Part shown: positions 16,730-24,460 of the stretch, piece by piece
How the letters are laid out: the number at the start of each line of letters is the position of its first letter
How positions within the stretch are numbered: the first letter of the stretch is position 1
NCBI RefSeq assembly: GCF_029392895.1
Contig: NZ_CP114200.1
Span: forward strand, 2,387,001-2,451,000
Origin: Streptomyces sp. 71268
GTDB taxonomy: Bacteria > Actinomycetota > Actinomycetes > Streptomycetales > Streptomycetaceae
DNA: 64,000 nt
Direction: 5' to 3'
Program-made: the position numbers and the translations under genes
The notes under the pieces: generated by a model
Databases searched by the model: none
The model's input: only the letters and a program-made list of their open reading frames with translations
Told to the model about the DNA's origin: nothing

Positions 16730-17679
16730 CCACCCCTCAGCAGCCGCACCCGGCCCCCGCCGCCCCGCAGCAGCAGCCGGCCCCGCACCAGCAGGTCCAG
16801 ACGCTCCAGGCGCCGCCGCAGCAGCAGGGCCAGCCGCAGCACGGCCAGCCGCAGGCGGGCGGTGGCTTCGCGCACGCCGGCTACACCTCGCCGATCCCGA
16901 TCCGGCCCACCCACATCGGGCACGCGCTCGCCTCCGAGTGGACCAAGATCAAGTCGGTGCGCTCGACGATGTGGACGCTCACCGTGATGGTGGCGCTCGT
17001 GGTCGGCATCGGGCTGCTCACGGCGGTCGGCATCGCCAGCGGTGACACCGACCTGGAGGGCGAGTCCCCGCTGGCCTTCGGTTTCTTCGGGATGCTGCTC
17101 GGCGTGCTGTGCGTGATCACGCTCGGCGTGCTGACCGTGTCGTCGGAGTACAGCACCGGCATGATCCGCACCACCCTGACCGCGTGCCCGAGCCGCAGCC
17201 GGGTGCTGGCGGCCAAGGCGATCGTCTTCTTCGCCCTGACCTTCGTGGTGACGCTCGTCTGCACGGCCGTCGTCGGCTTCATCGGCGACAGCATGCTGAG
17301 CGGCAACCCGGGCGCGGGCGAGACGGACGGCGGGGCCTGGTTCAAGGCGACGGTGGGCGTCAGCCTGTACGTGGCCCTGCTCGGGCTGCTCGCGCTGAGC
17401 GTCGGCTCGATGCTGCGGCACTCCGCGGGCGCGATCACCATCATGATCGGCGTGGTGCTGCTGCCGCTGGTGCTGGCGCTGTTCATGCGCGGTGACGCGC
17501 TGGAGGACGTGCGCGAGGCGATGTTCGAGTACTCGGTGCCCAGCCAGCTCGGCATCATGTTCAGCAACACGGTGGTGGACTCCGGGCCCTCCGGCTGGGA
17601 CCCGCTGCTGATCATCCTGGTCGTCACGGGCGCGACCCTGGCCGCCGCGTTCAGCGTGCTGGAGAAGCGGGACGTCTGA
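16726..17679 (+). CDS. ABC-2-type permease with Gln/Pro-rich N-terminus, copy 2
   Basis: 317 residues from ATG 16726, overlapping the ATPase stop by 4 bp. The first 60 residues are a cytosolic Gln/Pro tract (APQQQPAPHQQVQ, PPQQQGQPQHGQPQ). Then SEWTKIKSVRSTMWTL opens the permease fold with six membrane segments (TVMVALVVGIGLLTAVGI, MLLGVLCVITLGVLTV, and others) and the loop SSEYSTGMIRTTLTACP. It is paired with the ATPase just upstream. The first permease lacks the Gln/Pro tract. Both components of this cassette carry low-complexity cytosolic extensions, which may interact with each other. Confidence 0.92.
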   Translation: MTTPQQPHPAPAAPQQQPAPHQQVQTLQAPPQQQGQPQHGQPQAGGGFAHAGYTSPIPIRPTHIGHALASEWTKIKSVRSTMWTLTVMVALVVGIGLLTAVGIASGDTDLEGESPLAFGFFGMLLGVLCVITLGVLTVSSEYSTGMIRTTLTACPSRSRVLAAKAIVFFALTFVVTLVCTAVVGFIGDSMLSGNPGAGETDGGAWFKATVGVSLYVALLGLLALSVGSMLRHSAGAITIMIGVVLLPLVLALFMRGDALEDVREAMFEYSVPSQLGIMFSNTVVDSGPSGWDPLLIILVVTGATLAAAFSVLEKRDV

Positions 17680-17757
17680 CGCCCCGCCCGGGCCGCGGCG
17701 CCGACCGTCCGCGTCCCGGCGCCCCGGCGCCGACCGTCCGCGCAGTCGCCGCGCGCG

Positions 17758-18075
17758 TCAGTAGCGCGGCGCGTTACGAGACCGCTGGAGCTTCGCGCTC
17801 CGGCGGTCTCGCGCGTTCCAGCAGCCCCGGTGCCAGTGCCGTCGGTCGTCCACGCCCGCGTAGCTCTGCCAGGCGACGAGGTGGCCGACGCCGGGCGGGA
17901 TCTCCTGGTCGCAGCCGGGGCAGCGGTAGTACTTGCCGGCGGCGCTGCCCACCACCGACCGCACCAACCACTCCTCCCCCTGCCAACTCTCCGTCCGCTC
18001 CCCACCCGTGGACATCCAGGGGGAGTGCTCTGCTGACTTCTCGCCGCCTCGGGGGCGGTTTCGGCGAGGGGACAC
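17758..18075 (-). CDS. Small conserved zinc-motif protein
   Basis: 105 residues. The central segment YRCPGCDQEIPPGVGHLVAW followed by HWHRGCW gives a C-x2-C ... H-x3-C set that resembles a treble-clef zinc site. Ends are basic (MSPRRNRPRGG; RDRRSAKLQRSRNAPRY), so nucleic-acid contact is plausible. Relatives across Streptomyces are often labelled ATP/GTP-binding, but no Walker motif is visible here and I do not support that label. ATG 18075 is kept because the basic start looks conserved; an internal Met at residue 21 is the alternative. The last codons contain a long inverted repeat (about 17778-17812) that may also stop transcription. Confidence 0.75.
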   Translation of the reverse strand: MSPRRNRPRGGEKSAEHSPWMSTGGERTESWQGEEWLVRSVVGSAAGKYYRCPGCDQEIPPGVGHLVAWQSYAGVDDRRHWHRGCWNARDRRSAKLQRSRNAPRY

Positions 18076-18198
18076 GGGGCACCTCGTGGTTTCGGCGGGG
18101 ACTACGGACCGTTACCAGCGTAAGGGCTGTCGTCACCGTCGTGGGAGCCGGCGACAATCAGCGCATCGCCACATCTCCTGATCATCATGAAAAATTCT

Positions 18199-18219
18199 TG
18201 CCAAGCCGTGCCCTTGGCA
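18199..18219. promoter_or_regulatory. Inverted repeat upstream of luciferase-like gene
   Basis: TGCCAAG and CTTGGCA form a perfect 7-bp inverted repeat with a 7-bp spacer, 66 bp before the oxidoreductase start and in the divergent gap with the zinc-motif gene. The size and symmetry suit a repressor operator. No regulator gene is adjacent. Confidence 0.4.
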
Positions 18220-18284
18220 CGTGACAGGCGTTAATGCCTTCGGGGGGCCACGTCGGTCGCGAGGCTGCAAGAGGAGGCAGAGCG

Positions 18285-19319
18285 ATGCGCGTTGGAGCAT
18301 TCGTCCTGGCCGGACAGTTCCCGGGCCAGGGGCAGGGGGAAGCACTTCGCAGGGCGGTGCGGACCGCCGAGGTCGCGGAGGAGTCGGGGCTGGACGCGGT
18401 CTGGCTGGCCGAGCACCACTTCATTCCGTACGGCGTCTGCCCGTCCGCCACCACGCTCGCCGCGCTGGTGCTCGGGCGCACCCGCCGGATCGGCGTCGGC
18501 ACCGCGGTGAGCGTCCTGTCCACGACGCATCCGGTCGCGCTGGGTGAGCAGGCGGCGCTGCTGCACCTCACCACGGGTGGCCGGTTCACGCTGGGCGTGG
18601 GGCGCGGCGGGCCCTGGGTCGACCTGGAGGTGTTCGGGACCGGCCTCGGGGCGTACGAGGAGGACTTCCCCGAATCGCTTGACCTGCTGCTGCGCTGGTT
18701 GCGGGAGCCGTCCGTCGGCGCGGCCGGCGAGCGGTACGCCTTTCGTGAGGTGCCCGTCGTACCGCGGGCGGACGAGTTCCTGGACGGTGAGCCCGTGGAC
18801 GGGCCTCCGGTGATCGTCGCGTGCGTGTCGCCGCGCGGCGTCCGGCTGGCCGCCGAGCGGGGGTTGCCCATGCTGCTCGGGATGCACTGCGGGGACGACG
18901 AGAAGGCGGAGATGGTCGCGCTGTGGCGCGCGACGGCGCTCGCCGCCGGCCACCCGCCGGAGACCGTCGCGGCTGCCCCGCACGTCTCCACCGGCGTGAT
19001 GCAGATCGCCGACACCCGCGAGGACGCCGCCGAGTCGCTGCGCAAGGCGATGCCGGGCTGGTTGCGGCGGGGCCTTGGGGCGTACGTGACGGTGGACGGG
19101 CGGCAGCGGGCCATGCGCGACCCGCGGGCCTACACGGAGCTGCTGTGCTCGCTGCACCCGGTGGGCCCGCCCGCGCTGTGCGCCGACCTGCTCGCGGCCA
19201 GCGCCGAGCGCACCGGCATCGAGCGGTTCGCCTTCCTGGTCGAGGGCTGTGGCGAGTTGACCGGCACGGAGGAGAACGTGCGGCGCCTCGGCGAGGAGGT
19301 ACTGCCGCGCTGTAGCTGA
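18285..19319 (+). CDS. LLM-class flavin-dependent oxidoreductase
   Basis: 344 residues from ATG 18285 with an AGGAGG ribosome site; the open frame upstream is not used. It is a bacterial-luciferase-like TIM barrel: early strand VGAFVLAGQFPG, helix AEVAEESGLDAVWLAEHHF, then RIGVGTAVSVLSTTHPV, GGRFTLGVGRGGPWVDL, and a C-terminal helical cap. Such enzymes use FMNH2 or F420; neither cofactor nor substrate can be decided here. The E-H-H motif (LAEHHF) near the start is typical. It appears monocistronic, with an inverted-repeat operator candidate upstream and a terminator downstream. Confidence 0.9.
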   Translation: MRVGAFVLAGQFPGQGQGEALRRAVRTAEVAEESGLDAVWLAEHHFIPYGVCPSATTLAALVLGRTRRIGVGTAVSVLSTTHPVALGEQAALLHLTTGGRFTLGVGRGGPWVDLEVFGTGLGAYEEDFPESLDLLLRWLREPSVGAAGERYAFREVPVVPRADEFLDGEPVDGPPVIVACVSPRGVRLAAERGLPMLLGMHCGDDEKAEMVALWRATALAAGHPPETVAAAPHVSTGVMQIADTREDAAESLRKAMPGWLRRGLGAYVTVDGRQRAMRDPRAYTELLCSLHPVGPPALCADLLAASAERTGIERFAFLVEGCGELTGTEENVRRLGEEVLPRCS

Positions 19320-19446
19320 CGCCGCGCCGCGCCACGGCCGACGGTGGCCGCGCCCCCGCGGCCTCCTCGGCCCGGCCCGGGCCTTCCCGGCCGGCTCGCG
19401 GCCCGAAGGGCGCGCGCCCCGTACGCGTCGCGGGCAGAGGGGGTTC

Positions 19447-19488
19447 GCCGCCCCGCACCGGTCGAGCACCGTGCGCCTGCGGGGCGGC
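19447..19488. terminator. Bidirectional hairpin terminator
   Basis: GCCGCCCCGCA pairs with TGCGGGGCGGC (11 bp, 20-nt loop) between the convergent oxidoreductase and the small conserved gene. Confidence 0.65.
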
Positions 19489-19500
19489 CGCGACAGCGCA

Positions 19501-19893
19501 TCAGCAGTCGCGCAACTCCGGGGACTGGTTCAGGAGCTGTCCCCGGACGGAGGTGAAGCGGGCGAGGCGGTCGTCGGCGGACGGGTCGAGTGGGAAGACC
19601 GCGACCCGGTGGCAGTTCTGGAACGCCAGCCGAACCCCGAAGTGCCGCTCCAGCGAGCCGCGTATCGCGTCGCTGGCGAGCGCGCGCAGCAGTTGCCCAC
19701 GCGCCTGCTCGTCCGGCGGCGGCACCTGGTTGTCGGCGAACTCACCGCCGTCCACCTTGAGTTGGGCCACCAAAGAGCTGACCATCTCCCAGGCGTACGG
19801 CAGGGAGGTCCGGACGCAGTCGACGAATTCCGCTTCGTCGACCTCGCCTCGCTCGGCCTGTTCGAGCAGGGCCGGTGAGACGTCGAGCGACAT
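19501..19893 (-). CDS. Small conserved protein beside nucS (SCO5389-type)
   Basis: 130 residues from ATG 19893, with GAGAGGAGAA just upstream. It has no signal peptide or membrane segment. The first third is acidic (VSPALLEQAERGEVDEAEF, near a D-C-V-R helix: FVDCVRTSLPYAWEMVSSL), and the rest contains a conserved stretch ending HFGVRLAFQNCHRVAVFPLD. I recognise it as the small protein family regularly placed next to nucS in Streptomyces, but its function is not known to me. It diverges from nucS with 211 bp between, so the two may share control. Confidence 0.8.
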   Translation of the reverse strand: MSLDVSPALLEQAERGEVDEAEFVDCVRTSLPYAWEMVSSLVAQLKVDGGEFADNQVPPPDEQARGQLLRALASDAIRGSLERHFGVRLAFQNCHRVAVFPLDPSADDRLARFTSVRGQLLNQSPELRDC

Positions 19894-20104
19894 GGGTTCT
19901 CCTCTCGTGACCCCGGGGTCGGGGCCTGGCGGATGAGGGCGGGAGCCGCGACGCAGCGTACTCGTGCGGCGACCCACTGCTTCAACGGTAGTTCGGGCCA
20001 CCGTGCCCGCACCAGGACGTTGCACTCACTACCAGCCAACGGGGAAAGGGGCCGGTCGGGGACGAATCGCGTGGACGGGGCGGCGTCGAGTAGCGTTGCC
20101 GACC

Positions 20105-20767
20105 ATGCGTCTCGTCATTGCCCGCTGCTCCGTTGACTACGCGGGCCGGCTCACTGCTCACCTCCCCTCCGCGCTCCGGCTGATCCTGGTCAAGGCCGAC
20201 GGCAGCGTGTCCATCCACGCGGACGACCGGGCCTACAAACCCCTCAACTGGATGTCTCCGCCCTGCACCCTCAAGGAGGGCGAGGACAACGTGTGGACCG
20301 TGGTGAACAAGGGGGGCGAGAAGCTCATCATCACCATGGAGGAGGTGGTGCACGACTCCTCGCACGAGCTGGGCGTGGACCCGGGCCTGATCAAGGACGG
20401 GGTCGAGGCGCACATCCAGGAGCTGCTGGCCGACCGCATCGAAACCCTCGGCAGCGGCTACACCCTGATTCGGCGCGAATACCCCACCGCCATCGGCCCC
20501 GTGGACATCCTGTGCCGGGACGGCGACGGCGGGACGGTGGCCGTGGAGATCAAGCGGCGCGGCGAGATCGACGGCGTCGAGCAGCTCACCCGCTACCTCG
20601 AACTCCTCAACCGCGACCCGCACCTGGCCCCGGTCAAGGGCGTCTTCGCGGCCCAGGAGATCCGGCCGCAGGCCCGCGTGCTCGCCACCGACCGTGGCAT
20701 CGGCTGCGTCATCCTCGACTACGACGCGCTGCGCGGCATCGAGGACGACAAACTGCGCCTGTTCTAG
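20105..20767 (+). CDS. nucS: Mismatch-specific endonuclease NucS
   Basis: 220 residues from ATG 20105 ([20 protein letters not shown]). The N-terminal half is the DNA-binding/dimerisation beta domain. The C-terminal half is a RecB-like nuclease with [20 protein letters not shown], giving the D...E-x-K catalytic set, then [18 protein letters not shown]. The last residues DDKLRLF form a sliding-clamp-binding type tail. In actinobacteria, which generally lack MutS-MutL, NucS cuts both strands at mismatches and replaces canonical mismatch repair. It is monocistronic with a strong terminator. Confidence 0.97.
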   Translation: MRLVIARCSVDYAGRLTAHLPSALRLILVKADGSVSIHADDRAYKPLNWMSPPCTLKEGEDNVWTVVNKGGEKLIITMEEVVHDSSHELGVDPGLIKDGVEAHIQELLADRIETLGSGYTLIRREYPTAIGPVDILCRDGDGGTVAVEIKRRGEIDGVEQLTRYLELLNRDPHLAPVKGVFAAQEIRPQARVLATDRGIGCVILDYDALRGIEDDKLRLF

Positions 20768-20802
20768 GCACCCCGCGGACCGGCTCCGCGTCCCGTACGG
20801 CC

Positions 20803-20837
20803 GAGCGGCCCGGCGCACTCCTCGCGCCGGGCCGCTC
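20803..20837. terminator. Bidirectional hairpin terminator
   Basis: A perfect 14-bp stem (GAGCGGCCCGGCGC with complement, 7-nt loop) lies between nucS and the convergent ATPase gene. Confidence 0.85.
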
Positions 20838-20872
20838 GCGCGCGCGGGCCCGGAACCCCGCTCCCCCGCCGG

Positions 20873-23602
20873 TCAGACCCTCGGGTTGGTCGGGTCGGTG
20901 GCCGGGGACCCGGTGCCGGGGTCGCTGGTGATCTGGGTCGGCGACTGCGGCGGGTCCACCGTGGTGGGGGCCGTGCTCGGCGGGTCCGTCGGCTCGGTCG
21001 GCGGGTCGGTCGGCGGGTCCGTCGGCCTGGTGGTGGGCGGGTCCGTCGGCCTGGTGCTGGGCGGGTTCGTGGGGCGGGTCGTCGGGTTGGTGGGCCGGGT
21101 CGAGGGGTCGGTGGGCGTGCCGTCCGTGGGGTCACCCGTCGGTGACGGGCCACCCGTGGTCGGGCCGCCGTCGGAGGGCGAGGCGCCCGGGGACTGGCCG
21201 GCGCCGGTGGAGCCCGACGGGCTCGGCGCGCCAGAGGCGCCCGGGCCGGTGGTCGCGCCGGGGCCGGTGGTGCTCGGGCCGGTGTCACGGCGCGGCTCGT
21301 CGGCGGCACGCTCCTCGTCGCCCTCGTCGCGCAGGGGCGTGCTGTGCCGGGGCGTGACGCGCTCCGGCGACTCGTCGCCGCCCGAGGTGGCGCCGAGCGT
21401 GACGACCGTTCCGAGGACGGCCACCAGGGCCACGCCGGCGCCGACGGCCGCCGCGTTCCGGCGCGCCCCGACCAGCAGGGGCAGCTTGCGCACCGACGCC
21501 CGCCAGCCGCCGCGCGTGCCGCCCGTGCGGTCGCCCCCGCCGGTGGCCGGGGCCACCGCCGGATTGCGCAGCGTGTCGTCCGCGTCCTGGCGCGGGACGA
21601 TCACGGTCGTGTCGGTCGGGCTCGCGTCACCGCCCACCGCCTCGCCGGCGGCCGGCGCGGCGGCGCCGCCCTCGCCCTCCGTGAGTTCGCCGAGGGTGTC
21701 CAGGCCGCCGGGTGCCGAGATGCCGGTGCGGTCCACGACCAGGGCCAGGGCCCGGCGGCCGGCGACGGCCCCGCGCCGGTCGGCGAGCACCCCGCGCAGC
21801 GAGATGGACGCCTCAAGCTCCGCGCGGGCCCGGTCGAGTTGGCCCGTGCACAGGGCGAGCACGCCCAACTCGTGATGGAAGTACGCCTCTTCGGCCACCT
21901 CGCCGGCGAGCCTGGCGGCCTCCTGGCCGTACCGCAGACAGCGCTCCCAGGCGCCCCAGCCGAGCCCGGCCGCGAACGCCGGGGCCGCGGTCCGCGCCAG
22001 CAGCACGGCCGCGCTGAGCTGCCCCACGCGCTGCCCGCCGCCGTCCCCGGCCGCCGGCGGCGCCTCCGAGGTGCCACGGGCACCGGCGCGGGCGGCGACC
22101 AGCGCGCCGAGCGCGCCGAGGATGGCGTCCGCCTCCTCCGTCGCCCGGCTGGCGGCCACCGAGGGGTGGCCGGCCCACCAGGCGTAGTGCTGGGCCACGG
22201 TGAGGGCGCGGGCCGCCGCGTCGTCGGCGAGGCCGGCCGCCGTGAGCTGCGCGGCGACGCCGGTGACCAGCCGGTAGTGGTCGCCGGCGGGGGTGACCAG
22301 GCCGCAGCCGATGAGTTCGGCGACGGCGGCGTCGGCCCCCGGGTCGCCGATGAGCGCGGGCAGGTGGGCCGGGTGCGGGCACTCCCCGCCCAGGGCCAGC
22401 GCGTACCGCAGGGTCTCCCGGGCCGGCGCGCTGACCAGGTCGGCCAGCAACGCCGCCGGGGCCACGCCCTCGGTGAGGGTGGGGACGCGCGGCGCGGCGG
22501 TGGCGGGGTCCGGGTCGGTGTCGGGGTGGGCCTCTACGGCGGCGTTCGCGTCCCCGTCCGGCCCCGTGGCGCCGGGCCCCGGCTCGGCGGTCGGGTCGGC
22601 CGCCGGCTCGGCGGGCCGGCCGGCCGCCTGGTCGCGGCCCCGCAGCAGCGCCGCGGCCTGTACGAACCGCAGCGGCAGCCCCTCGGACTCGAACCACAGG
22701 TCCGCCGCCCAGGCCGCCTCCTCGTCGGTGGGCGGCCGGCGCACGAGACGGCCCAGCAGCTCCATGCAGGCGGCCCGGCTGAGGCCGCCGAGCGCGACCT
22801 CCTCCAGGTAGGCGCCCGGGGACGGGGCCGACACCTCCGGCGTGGCCGATATCAGGAAGGCGCACTCGGGCGTGGCGTCGAGGAAGTCGTCGAGCGTCGG
22901 CCCGTCGAACTCGATGTCGTCCACGATGACCACGGCCCCGATGTCCCGCGCCAGCTCCAACAGCTCGGCCCGGTCCGGGCGGTGCGTGGGCATCCGGTAG
23001 ACGGTGGCGCACAGGGCGTGCAGCAGGTCGGTGGGCGTGCGGTGGTAGCCGGAGAGGCGGATCACGCCGTCCGGGGCGAGGTTGCCGCAGCCGTCGGCGA
23101 CCGCGTCGAGCAGCGCGCTGCGCCCGGCGCCCGACGGGGCGGTCAGCCGTACGGAACGGCCGCGGGTCAACAGCCGTATCAGCCGGTCCCGTTCCTCCTC
23201 GCGGTCCAGCAGCGGCAGCTCGCGGTGGGCGGTGCCGGCGGCGATGGCACCTGAGCCGGCGGTCACGGTGGAGCGCGCGACGGCCTGGGCGCGGCGCAGT
23301 TCGGCGCGCTCCTCACGGGTGTGGCGGCGCGGCGCGGTCGATCGGTGCGGGCTGCCCGGTGGGCACTGCTCGATCTCGCTGCCGTCGATGGGGTTGACGG
23401 TCAGCAGGTAGTCGCCGGAGGTGAGCTGGGCGGTGCGGGCGATGCCGGGCGACGGCGTCGACGACGCCCCGGCGCGGTCGCGGTCGTGGGGGCCGATGGC
23501 GGGCGGTTGCGGGCCTCGGTGTGGCGTGCGCCGTGGGCCGCCGGTGGCGGCGTCCGGAGCGTCGTGACCGTGCTCGTGCGGCCCGCGGTGCGTCGGGTCC
23601 AT
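20873..23602 (-). CDS. STAND/AAA-like ATPase with one membrane span and Pro/Thr-rich tail
   Basis: 909 residues from ATG 23602. Residues 1-130: disordered, with a conserved-looking GDYLLTVNPIDGSEIEQC. About 132-300: a P-loop module, Walker A at 155-162 (APSGAGRS, with Arg161 where Lys is normal) and Walker B at 224-232 (VVIVDDIEF), followed by a helical segment (GLSRAACMELLGRLV) as in STAND/NB-ARC ATPases. About 400-650: helical repeats with TPR character (AEEAYFHHELGVLALCTGQLDRA). About 717-739: one membrane span. From 741 to the end: Pro/Thr/Gly repeats (RPTDPPT, RPTNPPT), probably outside the cell. No effector domain is recognised. A STAS gene lies upstream on the same strand. The function is unknown; a signalling or stress-sensing scaffold is a guess. 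Confidence 0.8.
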   Translation of the reverse strand: MDPTHRGPHEHGHDAPDAATGGPRRTPHRGPQPPAIGPHDRDRAGASSTPSPGIARTAQLTSGDYLLTVNPIDGSEIEQCPPGSPHRSTAPRRHTREERAELRRAQAVARSTVTAGSGAIAAGTAHRELPLLDREEERDRLIRLLTRGRSVRLTAPSGAGRSALLDAVADGCGNLAPDGVIRLSGYHRTPTDLLHALCATVYRMPTHRPDRAELLELARDIGAVVIVDDIEFDGPTLDDFLDATPECAFLISATPEVSAPSPGAYLEEVALGGLSRAACMELLGRLVRRPPTDEEAAWAADLWFESEGLPLRFVQAAALLRGRDQAAGRPAEPAADPTAEPGPGATGPDGDANAAVEAHPDTDPDPATAAPRVPTLTEGVAPAALLADLVSAPARETLRYALALGGECPHPAHLPALIGDPGADAAVAELIGCGLVTPAGDHYRLVTGVAAQLTAAGLADDAAARALTVAQHYAWWAGHPSVAASRATEEADAILGALGALVAARAGARGTSEAPPAAGDGGGQRVGQLSAAVLLARTAAPAFAAGLGWGAWERCLRYGQEAARLAGEVAEEAYFHHELGVLALCTGQLDRARAELEASISLRGVLADRRGAVAGRRALALVVDRTGISAPGGLDTLGELTEGEGGAAAPAAGEAVGGDASPTDTTVIVPRQDADDTLRNPAVAPATGGGDRTGGTRGGWRASVRKLPLLVGARRNAAAVGAGVALVAVLGTVVTLGATSGGDESPERVTPRHSTPLRDEGDEERAADEPRRDTGPSTTGPGATTGPGASGAPSPSGSTGAGQSPGASPSDGGPTTGGPSPTGDPTDGTPTDPSTRPTNPTTRPTNPPSTRPTDPPTTRPTDPPTDPPTEPTDPPSTAPTTVDPPQSPTQITSDPGTGSPATDPTNPRV
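20960..21112 (-). repeat. Low-complexity Pro/Thr coding repeat
   Basis: The DNA encodes runs of PTDPPT, PTNPPST and related units within the C-terminal tail of the ATPase. On the plus strand it reads as repeated GGGTCGGTCGGCGGGTC-like units. Copy number is likely to vary between strains. Confidence 0.7.
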
Positions 23603-23863
23603 GGTGAAAGCCCCCCAGAGCTGCGTGCCGTGTGGTCAGCGGGCTGGTCCGCGCGTGCCGGTTTCGGGCGGGCGCTCCGGCCGGCGCGGCCGTCCGGTGT
23701 CCGCCTGGCATGGTCAGCGGCGCTCGCCGAACGTCGGACCTGTGCCCAGTATCGCTGACCCGCCGGTGCCGCGCCGACCCGGCGGGCGAGCCGGCGCGCG
23801 GCCGCTCACGGCCGCGGCCCCGAAGCCGGCCGCGCCGGGGGCGGGGGCGCGGAGCCCGCCGCC

Positions 23864-24187
23864 TCACACCCGGGGCAGGGATTCGACTTCCAGGCCGCCC
23901 TCGATGGCCAGGATGCGGTGCAGTCGGGTGGCGACCAGGAGGCGCTGCATCTGGGGCGGCACGCCGCGCAGCACCAGGCGCCGGCCGACGCGGCCGGCCC
24001 TGCGGTGGGCGCCCATGATGACGCCGAGCCCGGTGGCGTCCCAGGCGTCGAGTCCGGAGAGGTCCAGCACGAGGTCTCCGCCACCGCCGTCCACGGCGGT
24101 GTGGAAGGCCGTACGGGCGTCCGCCGCGCTGCGGATGTCGAGTCGGCCCCCGACGACCAGCTCGGCGTGGTCGCCCTTGATGTGCAT
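23864..24187 (-). CDS. STAS-domain protein (anti-sigma-factor antagonist type)
   Basis: 107 residues from ATG 24187, with GGGGAG 5 nt upstream. It is a single STAS domain: beta start HIKGDHAELVVGGRLDIRSA, then VLDLSGLDAWDATGLGVIMG, where the family's phosphorylatable Ser/Thr lies in the D-(S/A)-(S/T)-G motif, here D-A-T-G. That leaves Thr as the candidate phospho-site. Such proteins titrate anti-sigma kinases of the RsbW/SpoIIAB type; no kinase or sigma gene is adjacent. The 211-bp upstream region is relatively AT-rich and holds a palindrome. Confidence 0.92.
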   Translation of the reverse strand: MHIKGDHAELVVGGRLDIRSAADARTAFHTAVDGGGGDLVLDLSGLDAWDATGLGVIMGAHRRAGRVGRRLVLRGVPPQMQRLLVATRLHRILAIEGGLEVESLPRV

Positions 24188-24248
24188 ATGCGCTCCCCGA
24201 TGGTGCGTCGTTGTGGTCGTATATCTACACAACTGACTGCCTCTCATA

Positions 24249-24262
24249 CGGCAAAGTTGCCG
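24249..24262. promoter_or_regulatory. Perfect palindrome upstream of the STAS gene
   Basis: CGGCAA-AG-TTGCCG, a 6-bp dyad, sits 62 bp before the STAS start in the AT-richer part of the leader. It could be an operator; no regulator is assigned. Confidence 0.35.
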
Positions 24263-24460
24263 CCCGTAAGCGAACCGATACCGAATTCACCCCATGGAGT
24301 GGGCCCATGGGGTGCGGGCCTGTCTGTGGTTGTCGATGGCACGGCGGGCGCCGCTTCCCGGGGGCGCGGCGCCCGTGTGCGTGGAAGGCCAACTGCCCAC
24401 CCGCGCGCGGCTCGACACCTCGCACAGCGTGTCGGGACCGGCGCGCGGGCCGGCGGCGGG

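Noticed and set aside
17696..17742. Direct repeat of CGGCGCCGACCGTCCGCG (17696 and 17725)
   Set aside because: Two copies in plain intergenic sequence; no link to a mobile element or regulator. Probably local duplication.
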